A stretch of 64,000 nt of DNA, from assembly GCF_031457955.1 (NCBI RefSeq), contig NZ_JAVDXN010000001.1:806001-870000 (forward strand), written 5' to 3'. Below are positions 17,032 to 23,061 of the stretch, piece after piece. The first letter of the stretch is position 1; each line of letters begins with the position of its first letter. Made by a program: the position numbers and the translations under genes. This stretch comes from Mixta sp031457955 (GTDB lineage Bacteria; Pseudomonadota; Gammaproteobacteria; Enterobacterales; Enterobacteriaceae). The notes under the pieces are model-generated. The model was not told the origin of the DNA, made no database searches, and saw only the letters and a program-made list of their open reading frames with translations.

Positions 17032-18072
17032 ATGCCTAATGTAAATAATTCAAACCTCGCGCTTTATTTAAAATCGCATCTGTTTAACAGTGCTGCTTCA
17101 GCAACCATACTGGCCGAGAAAAACCCCACGACTGATAACATTGCTTTTGCTCAACGATTATTGAGATTAAAAAACTCAGTTAACAATCCTAAATTGAGTC
17201 AGGTAATTTCTTATGATCACCGAGAAATGAAACGCTCGGAAAAATACGCAGAATTGTTTTCAAGAGTTTGTCAAATAGATTTCGATCAATTGAATAAATA
17301 TTCAGATGGGCCGGATAAAAGCAATAACTATACCAGCGTTAAGGGGCTGGAAAGGTACGGTGATATAAAAACAGCCATAGCCACGCAAGTTAAGTTAAAA
17401 AACGGAACAGGCATGCCTGCAAACCAGATTAAGGTTGATGGTAAAGAGATTGCGATACGTTGTCAGTTCCCGAAGCAGGCTTACCTTGAGCAACATTTCA
17501 AAATGTTGATGGAGCAAAAGCCTGCAGTTATAGTTGTATTATCCTCTGAGGAAGATATCGCAAAAAAAAATCTCCCTGAATACTTTCGTGAAGGTATGCA
17601 AAAAAGTTATGGAGACATTACAGTAAATTGCCGTAGCAAGGTGAATAAAAACGCTAAAAAAAATGTCGAAACAAAGTTGGGTCGTCTGTTATTAAATCAT
17701 CACCGAATGAATATTTCTGATAAAACCAATAAATCGGATTTCTCTGTTATCCATGTAACAAACTGGAAGGACAGAGAAACCATCACCTCAAATGAATTAA
17801 AAAAATTAGCTGACTTTGTTAAAAACAAAGTAGAAAGTGAATGTGATAAAGATCCTTCTCGTGCCAAACAACCACTCATTCATTGTAACGCAGGGATAGG
17901 GCGAACAGGCATGCTTACAGGTGCATTACTATTAATGGACAAAGATAATAACAAAAGCGCACGGGAAGTTGTTCAGGGGATGCGGGCTACGGGCAGTGCC
18001 AGGATGGTACAAACGTTGGAACAATATAAAACATTAGTGCAATTAGAGGAATTGTTGAAGTCAGATAGTTAA
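17032..18072 (+). CDS. YopH/SptP-like protein tyrosine phosphatase, predicted type III effector
   Basis: This is a 346-residue protein whose C-terminal half is a protein tyrosine phosphatase. The signature HCNAGIGRTG places the catalytic Cys at 285 and Arg at 291. The general-acid loop reads NWKDRETITS, with Asp247 in W-K-D where YopH has W-P-D. The downstream MVQTLEQYKTLVQLEELL corresponds to the Q-loop region. The N-terminal ~190 residues hold a short helical segment reminiscent of chaperone-binding or secretion domains of effectors. The start at 17032 is set by GGAG eight bases upstream; longer starts lack one. The gene is AT-rich compared with its neighbours. Family knowledge points to dephosphorylation of host signalling proteins after type III delivery; delivery is inferred. 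Confidence 0.85.
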   Translation: MPNVNNSNLALYLKSHLFNSAASATILAEKNPTTDNIAFAQRLLRLKNSVNNPKLSQVISYDHREMKRSEKYAELFSRVCQIDFDQLNKYSDGPDKSNNYTSVKGLERYGDIKTAIATQVKLKNGTGMPANQIKVDGKEIAIRCQFPKQAYLEQHFKMLMEQKPAVIVVLSSEEDIAKKNLPEYFREGMQKSYGDITVNCRSKVNKNAKKNVETKLGRLLLNHHRMNISDKTNKSDFSVIHVTNWKDRETITSNELKKLADFVKNKVESECDKDPSRAKQPLIHCNAGIGRTGMLTGALLLMDKDNNKSAREVVQGMRATGSARMVQTLEQYKTLVQLEELLKSDS

Positions 18073-18195
18073 CGATTGGCGCCCGGTGCAACGAAAATAC
18101 GTCAAGGGGCTACACGCACGTGTTATCAGTGTGACGTGGCTTCCGCCAGAGCAACAGTAAACCGGGCTGGGTCGCATCAAACTCATACCTACAGC

Positions 18196-18226
18196 AAAAG
18201 GCCAGCGATCTTTTCTTTGGCCTTTT
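18196..18226. terminator. Terminator between the phosphatase and recombinase genes
   Basis: AAAAGGCCA and TGGCCTTTT form a perfect nine-base stem with a 13-base loop and A/T ends on both sides. It lies between the convergent ends of the two genes and could serve both. The rest of the 260-base gap shows nothing recognisable. Confidence 0.75.
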
Positions 18227-18332
18227 CTGGTTGGCTTAGCATCTATTTTACTGATGCTGGACGCATATCTATTTCCGAAGAATGGAACGAGATAACAGTG
18301 ATGGCGTACTGAATGGTATTGCCAAAGGACAA

Positions 18333-19361
18333 TCACTGGCTATTTTTTTCCATCAGGTCGATCATCGCTCCGCTGTGAGCATCGACATTACGGATGTAGC
18401 GCATTAGCGTTTCCGGCTTCTTCCAGGTGCCTTCCTGCATAATCTGCGCCACCGCATAACCTTGCTTTGCCATATCCTGAGCGGCGCCAACGCGGGCACT
18501 ATGTCCGCTCCAGCCGCGATAACGGTTCTTGTTGCCTTTGGGTTGACCGCGGCCAGTTTCCCGCCAGGCATGAATAAAAATAGCTTCCAGCGCTGGCGTG
18601 CTTAACGGGCGGTTTGTGGTTATCAATGCTTTATTGGCGCGATGTACCGGGCAGAAGAGAAAAGCGTCCGGTTCAGTAGCAAGTCCGGCAAGCGTAATCC
18701 ATTCGGTAAGGCGTTGCGAAGACAATGTACTCAGCGCTTTGATCAGTCCGCCAGTTTGCACAATGGTTTTGGTCCAGGCGACATCCAGAATAATACGGCC
18801 ATCTTCGGCGCGAGTGATATCGCTTACCCGCAGGCGAGCCAGTTCGCTGACGCGTAATAACGTGCTGTAGGCCACATGCAAAAACGCCAGATTACGCGCT
18901 TCCTTTAACTGTACGGAATTTTGCCAGCGCATATCCAACGTCTGTAAGTCTGATAAACAGAAAGGAATGGCCTGACCGGTGCGTTCGCCCGATACCACGG
19001 CGACGCGGTTGATTTTCTTTATCGCACGAAACACGGCGGGCGAGGTATTTGGCGGCAGCAGTCCGGCGTTACGATGCAGCATGGAAATAAGCGATGCGTG
19101 GGTAGCGATAGTCGAAGATGCGCGGCCGCGCGCCTGCAAAAATGTCAGATAGTCGCGTAGATCTTCAGGCGACATAGGTAAAAAGCCGCGACCGTTGTCG
19201 GCAGCCCACTGGTGGCAAATACGCATTACGCTTAGCAGCTGCCGCCAGGTATTTGGTGAGAAAGCTTCCCGATCCTGGACGAAGGCGCGCAGCTGTTCAG
19301 CGATATTATCGTCAGCGATTAAGGCAGGTAATTGCGCGTCATGTTGAACAATTTTTGTCAT
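18333..19361 (-). CDS. Cre-like tyrosine recombinase
   Basis: This is a 342-residue site-specific recombinase that aligns by eye along its whole length with phage P1 Cre (343 residues). Shared segments include AFSPNTWRQLLS, DYLTFLQARG, LHRNAGL, RNLAFLHVAYSTLLRVSELARLRV and WSGHSARVGAAQDMA. The catalytic set is complete: Arg170, Lys198, His287, Arg290, Trp313 and the nucleophile Tyr322 (cf. Cre R173, K201, H289, R292, W315, Y324). Such true Cre relatives are rare on enterobacterial chromosomes and differ from integrases and XerC/D. No phage or plasmid replication genes are nearby. A lox-type site lies 165 bases upstream of the start, and dif lies 1.3 kb away. It may be a remnant of a P1-like element or a captured resolution system. 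Confidence 0.92.
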   Translation of the reverse strand: MTKIVQHDAQLPALIADDNIAEQLRAFVQDREAFSPNTWRQLLSVMRICHQWAADNGRGFLPMSPEDLRDYLTFLQARGRASSTIATHASLISMLHRNAGLLPPNTSPAVFRAIKKINRVAVVSGERTGQAIPFCLSDLQTLDMRWQNSVQLKEARNLAFLHVAYSTLLRVSELARLRVSDITRAEDGRIILDVAWTKTIVQTGGLIKALSTLSSQRLTEWITLAGLATEPDAFLFCPVHRANKALITTNRPLSTPALEAIFIHAWRETGRGQPKGNKNRYRGWSGHSARVGAAQDMAKQGYAVAQIMQEGTWKKPETLMRYIRNVDAHSGAMIDLMEKNSQ

Positions 19362-19396
19362 TTTAGCTCAGTAAATATCCAAACTGGAGTTGATCG

Positions 19397-19453
19397 CGCT
19401 ACGTGAAATCTGCGAAATCAGCAGGGCTGTTATCCTACAGAATTCACGTAGCG
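19397..19453. repeat. 57-bp imperfect inverted repeat upstream of the recombinase gene
   Basis: Fifteen-base arms CGCTACGTGAAATCT (19397-19411) and AGAATTCACGTAGCG (19439-19453) match at 14 of 15 positions when one is reverse-complemented, across a 27-base centre. The spacing is too wide for a lox core. The element lies 36-92 bases upstream of the recombinase start, so it is a candidate operator or accessory site. Confidence 0.6.
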
Positions 19454-19525
19454 ACACCAAAAAAAGGGCGGAAATGTGCCGATTTAATGGCGAGGCTCAT
19501 GATACCTGCATGCAAGCGCGCTGTC

Positions 19526-19559
19526 CTGACTTTATATAAGTCCCATTATATAAAGTTAT
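19526..19559. other. lox-type recombination site (13-8-13)
   Basis: The 34-bp element has exactly the loxP layout. The left arm CTGACTTTATATA is at 19526-19538, the asymmetric spacer AGTCCCAT at 19539-19546, and the right arm TATATAAAGTTAT at 19547-19559. The arms match each other at 11 of 13 positions. The right arm matches the loxP arm TATACGAAGTTAT at 11 of 13 and the left at 9 of 13. It lies 165 bases upstream of the Cre-like gene, as expected for the cognate site. Only one such site was found in the window, so deletion or inversion within the window is not predicted. Confidence 0.8.
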
Positions 19560-19724
19560 GCACTAAGATCCTCCATCGATCGCCAAGAAAAGGGTAAACC
19601 TGTGGCGAAGACCCAGCAGGCAGTGCATCTACGCTAAATCATCGTTTCATAAAAGCAGAGATAAAAGCAGGCTGATAATTTATCCGTGATAACTAAATTC
19701 CCCATCTTGCAGAGGTCTTTTTCC

Positions 19725-20432
19725 GTGCCAATTACTAAACGCAGTTTAAAATTTAGCTTTTCTCCTTTGAATGTTGGGTCGGTGCCCCCTGGGAATGAGA
19801 ACCTGAAAAAGAATTTCTGTGCCTTGCACAATCAAATGCGACAGATGCCTGTGTCTCACTTCAAAGAGGCACTGGATGCACCAGACTACTCAGGGATACG
19901 TCAGAGTGGCTTCTTTGCTGTGAGCCAGGGTTTTCGGCTGCATAACCATGGTGACGATGCCTTCATCCACGCATGCCAAGAAAATGCGCATTGGAAGGGC
20001 GAGTTTTCCGGAGACAAATTCCACATCAGTGTGCGCGGAGAGCAGGTGCCGCAAGCATTTCAGGTGCTGTCCGGATTGCTGTTTTCAGAGGAGAGTCCGG
20101 TAGATAAGTGGAAGGTAACCGATATGGAGCGAGCCGATCCGCAATCCCGCGTGAGCGTGGGTGCTCAGTTTACGTTGTATATAAAATCGGATCAGGAAAA
20201 TTCGCAGTACAGTGCGTTGTTGCTCCACAAGATACGGCAATTTATAGAGTACCTGGAATCCAGACTAGCCGAAAACGGGATTATGCCTGGGCAGCGTCCC
20301 GACTCAGATGTTCATCCTGAAAATTGGCAATATCTCAGTTATCGTAATGAACTACGCAGCGAGCGTAAGGGAAGCGAAATGCAGAGCCAGGTTTTACGGG
20401 AGGAACCGTTTTATCGTTTGATGACCGAGTAA
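19725..20432 (+). CDS. spvC: SpvC/OspF-family phosphothreonine lyase effector
   Basis: This is a 235-residue protein that is strongly similar to Salmonella SpvC (241 residues) over its full length. Matching segments include QMPVSHFKEALDAPDYSG, RQSGFFAVSQGF, GDKFHISV, GLLFSEESPVDKWKVTDME, GAQFTLYIK and the identical end LREEPFYRLMTE. Catalytic His100 and Lys130 correspond to SpvC His106 and Lys136. The family irreversibly removes phosphate from phosphothreonine of host MAP kinases by beta-elimination. A MAPK-docking-like N-terminus is kept (KRSLKFSFSPL). The GTG at 19725 is chosen because MPITKRSL then aligns with the SpvC start and AGAGG lies upstream. No other spv genes follow. It sits between the lox-type site and dif. 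Confidence 0.93.
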   Translation: MPITKRSLKFSFSPLNVGSVPPGNENLKKNFCALHNQMRQMPVSHFKEALDAPDYSGIRQSGFFAVSQGFRLHNHGDDAFIHACQENAHWKGEFSGDKFHISVRGEQVPQAFQVLSGLLFSEESPVDKWKVTDMERADPQSRVSVGAQFTLYIKSDQENSQYSALLLHKIRQFIEYLESRLAENGIMPGQRPDSDVHPENWQYLSYRNELRSERKGSEMQSQVLREEPFYRLMTE

Positions 20433-20451
20433 CTGCTGCGCTGAGGTTTAT

Positions 20452-20583
20452 AGTGAGTAAGAAGACTGCGGAGGCCATCATATCTTTGATATCAGACTCT
20501 GGTTTACTCATCGTGCAAAGCCTGCAAAAACGGGGCAAAAACGAGGTGGCAATCAAAAGGATGAAAAGAGATGCCGCATGGTG
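20452..20583 (+). CDS. Very small open frame after spvC, doubtful
   Basis: A GTG-started frame of 43 codons (MSKKTAEAIISLISDSGLLI and a basic tail) begins 19 bases after the spvC stop, with TGAGG upstream. I recognise no family. It may be a fragment of a lost gene, since the region around it is otherwise non-coding. Confidence that it is expressed is low. Confidence 0.25.
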
Positions 20584-20912
20584 AAAATGGCATTGCGGGT
20601 CGGCGTTATTTTGTTAAATGGGTTTGAGAACCAGGCTGACTTACCTTAATATCTGGGTACGCATAATGTATATTATGTTAAATTACATCAAGGGAAACTC
20701 TGTTCATCAGCATTCGCAACCTTCCCCGTTCATACTCATAGCTTATGCGTACTCTCTTGGCTAGCAGAGACTCTGTCTTCAACAAATTTTATTGCAGCGC
20801 TATTTCACCACCTCGTTTTTATTCCAGGTTTCCATTACCTTCAGAGGCTCAGCTGCCAGCATCCTTTGCTGTCTGGCACCTGAAACCAAACCTTTTTCTC
20901 CGAGGTATTCAC
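20584..20912. other. Gene-free stretch containing dif
   Basis: Apart from the dif site at 20656-20683, I see no supported gene here. Short frames lack ribosome-binding sites and family resemblance. The stretch separates the accessory block on the left from the YaaW-like operon on the right. Confidence 0.6.
20656..20683 (+). other. dif: Chromosomal dif site (XerC/XerD recombination, dimer resolution)
   Basis: The 28-mer consists of an XerC arm GGTACGCATAA, a six-base centre TGTATA and an XerD arm TTATGTTAAAT. As I recall the E. coli dif sequence, it differs at one position (A for G at the fourth base, in the outer XerC arm). The XerD arm and centre are identical. This marks the chromosome dimer-resolution point and the end of FtsK translocation, so the window spans the replication terminus. 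It is directly bordered by effector-type accessory DNA. Confidence 0.95.
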
Positions 20913-22028
20913 TTACCTGGCTTGAAATAGTTTTACCGGTTGCCCGTTTTCCATCTCCACAACCAGACGTGTTGGTTGCGCCTGTTCAATCACTAACTTT
21001 TGCGAGAAATGCTCGATTAACTGGTGCGACTGAGCCATTTGTTCTCGGTGCGGCGCTAAATGCAGCGTCAACCACTTACTCAATAACACCTTGTTCGCAT
21101 TGGTGGCGTTACTGGATTCTGTAAACGACGAGATTCCCGCAATGCGCTGGCGCTGAATGCGTTCAACCTTCCCCAGATCTTGGGTAAACTCTTCGATATC
21201 GTCTTTAATGCTTTTCTCTCGCTCCGCTTGCAAAGCGTCATTTTCAACAAAAAGCGAAGCCAGCTGCAGCGCGCAAATCCGCACCGATAACGCCATTTTC
21301 CATTCAACAATGTGCTTTTGCATTATCTGTTGATGTTTCTTGATTTCGCGAGTAATACCATCTGTACCAAAAAAATCCGGATCGGCACAGTGTTCGATGG
21401 CGTAGCTTGCAGAGATGACATCCTGCCGTAAATGTGTCTGAATGCTACTAAACTCCACCTCAAAGTCCTCTAGTTTCTGGCGGATAGCGCTCAACCGTTC
21501 TCCTGTCGCTAAAACAGAGGATACCTGACGCAGGTATTTTATGGCGGCGCTTATTTTTGAGGCGCGTTCATTGCTTTGAAAATCAGCAATTTTTTTCACA
21601 TCTTCAGAAATAGCGATAAGTTTTTCATTGATATCGGCAAGATGTTTTTGCGCCAGTAGTACCGATGCGGTTTGCACCAATAACCCGGTGTTGACCAGGT
21701 TACTCAGCTTATCTGCATCCATGAGAACGGCATGCTCTTTTATCTTGCCGTTATCTCCTAAACTAAAGGCGCGAAACCCCACGCCATCTTTTGCTTTAGC
21801 CAACGGCCCATCGATGATCACTTCCATGTAATTGTGCTGGGCGACATGATGCGATGTTAAGGCGGAAGGAAGTGCCTGTAATAATGGGCTAAGTTTGGCA
21901 ATGCCGGTGACATCCCCCTCTTCCAGCTGCTCACCTTCTGTCAGCGCGTCAGCAGAGAGCAAAGAAACGGCAACGACAGGATGCTGTGGATCGTCACCGA
22001 TAAGCCATTTTTTTGATAAATTATTCAT
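20913..22028 (-). CDS. Uncharacterised coiled-coil protein, partner of YaaW-like protein
   Basis: This 371-residue soluble protein belongs to no family I recognise. The first ~130 residues form a mixed domain (KKWLIGDDPQHPVVAVSLLS, DGPLAKAKDGVGFRAFSL). Then come long, charged helices likely to form coiled coils (LADINEKLIAISEDVKKIAD; AIRQKLEDFEVEFSSIQTHL; REKSIKDDIEEFTQDLGKV) with a hydrophobic stretch between. The ATG at 22028 is chosen because it overlaps the upstream stop as ATGA, giving translational coupling to the YaaW-like gene. This implies the two products act together. No signal peptide is present. Confidence 0.75.
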   Translation of the reverse strand: MNNLSKKWLIGDDPQHPVVAVSLLSADALTEGEQLEEGDVTGIAKLSPLLQALPSALTSHHVAQHNYMEVIIDGPLAKAKDGVGFRAFSLGDNGKIKEHAVLMDADKLSNLVNTGLLVQTASVLLAQKHLADINEKLIAISEDVKKIADFQSNERASKISAAIKYLRQVSSVLATGERLSAIRQKLEDFEVEFSSIQTHLRQDVISASYAIEHCADPDFFGTDGITREIKKHQQIMQKHIVEWKMALSVRICALQLASLFVENDALQAEREKSIKDDIEEFTQDLGKVERIQRQRIAGISSFTESSNATNANKVLLSKWLTLHLAPHREQMAQSHQLIEHFSQKLVIEQAQPTRLVVEMENGQPVKLFQAR

Positions 22029-22837
22029 GATTTCTCCTCTACCGGCGTGCCGCATTGCGGGCAAAATTTGACGCTATCATCAATTTGGTTACTGCAGTTG
22101 CCGCAAAGATGCTGACTGCTTTTCATTCGGATCCAGGCAATCTGCACGATACAAGGCAATGTTACCCGAAACGCCGGACTTGCCAGATCATAAGCACTAT
22201 ATAGCCCGGTCAATGCAATGCCTATCGGACCAGCAAGGGCGCCAAGCATACGTCCGGCACCGAAACTTGCGACCATCGGAATAACGCGACCGGCGGCCAT
22301 TGAGGCGACACTACTCGCAACCAGCGCAGTGATCTGGTATGCCGCTATACCGCCAAGACCTATGCGAGGTAAAAGAACACTTAGCGCCTCCAGGCTCCCA
22401 GTGGATTTCATGCCAAGGCTGTCGAGGATCTCCTTTCTCTGCGCGGCACTCATTTTCTCCCACGCATTCTCAAACACTTTACTGATAATTAAGTTCTCTT
22501 TACGTGCCAGCGAGGCCGATTTTTGTGCCGGGATTTTTAAGCGCCCAAGCACATCATCGACGATTTCTGCATAGTCCACGCCATTTCCGCGAAACAGATT
22601 GACGAAACTATTGCCGCCATAGAGTTGTAACTCTCGAGCTAAGACGCGCAGCGTATCTTCATCAATTTCATTTAACTCTTTAGCACTGACTAACAGCGTT
22701 TTAACACTGCTGGAGAGGGAAAGACGACCTTTACCGTTATCCGTAATATAGTCAATAAGCAGATCGAGATCGTTTTTATCGGCATTGCAAAGCAGGTCAA
22801 TTAATTGCTGGTCATTTTTAATATCAATATTGTTCAT
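22025..22837 (-). CDS. YaaW-like (UPF0174) protein with C-terminal zinc ribbon
   Basis: This is a 270-residue protein. The N-terminal half is helical with YaaW-type features (DLLIDYITDNGKGRL, LARELQLYGGNSFVNLFRGNG). A hydrophobic, glycine- and alanine-rich segment follows (residues ~155-220), which could insert in membranes, with small-residue packing typical of the family. The C-terminus carries a zinc ribbon with two CxxC pairs (CGNCSNQ and CPQCG) that is absent from E. coli YaaW. Function is unknown. It is the first gene of a two-gene operon, overlapping the coiled-coil gene by four bases. Confidence 0.7.
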   Translation of the reverse strand: MNNIDIKNDQQLIDLLCNADKNDLDLLIDYITDNGKGRLSLSSSVKTLLVSAKELNEIDEDTLRVLARELQLYGGNSFVNLFRGNGVDYAEIVDDVLGRLKIPAQKSASLARKENLIISKVFENAWEKMSAAQRKEILDSLGMKSTGSLEALSVLLPRIGLGGIAAYQITALVASSVASMAAGRVIPMVASFGAGRMLGALAGPIGIALTGLYSAYDLASPAFRVTLPCIVQIAWIRMKSSQHLCGNCSNQIDDSVKFCPQCGTPVEEKS

Positions 22838-23061
22838 CGGGTTTCCTTGTTTGCCACAGGCAAATATCCAGGCTGCGCAGACTCATGATGAGATGTTACC
22901 GGACTCCGTTATTTCAGCAAGCATGCAATAAGAAAATGACTAAAAACATACATATTGACTAGATAAGTTATGCCTTTCCAAAAGCTCGATTTAGCTATAT
23001 CCATCTCGGCGCTTAACGCAAGACGTCAGGAACAGGAAAACGCCTGCGCCTGACGCATCAA

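Noticed and set aside
19397..19453. Idea that the 57-bp inverted repeat is a second lox site
   Set aside because: The arms are unrelated to the lox-type arms and the 27-base centre is incompatible with the 8-base crossover region of Cre-type enzymes.
22959..22972. Possible second lox-like arm (AAGTTATGCC)
   Set aside because: Only seven of 13 arm positions match and no inverted arm lies eight bases away.
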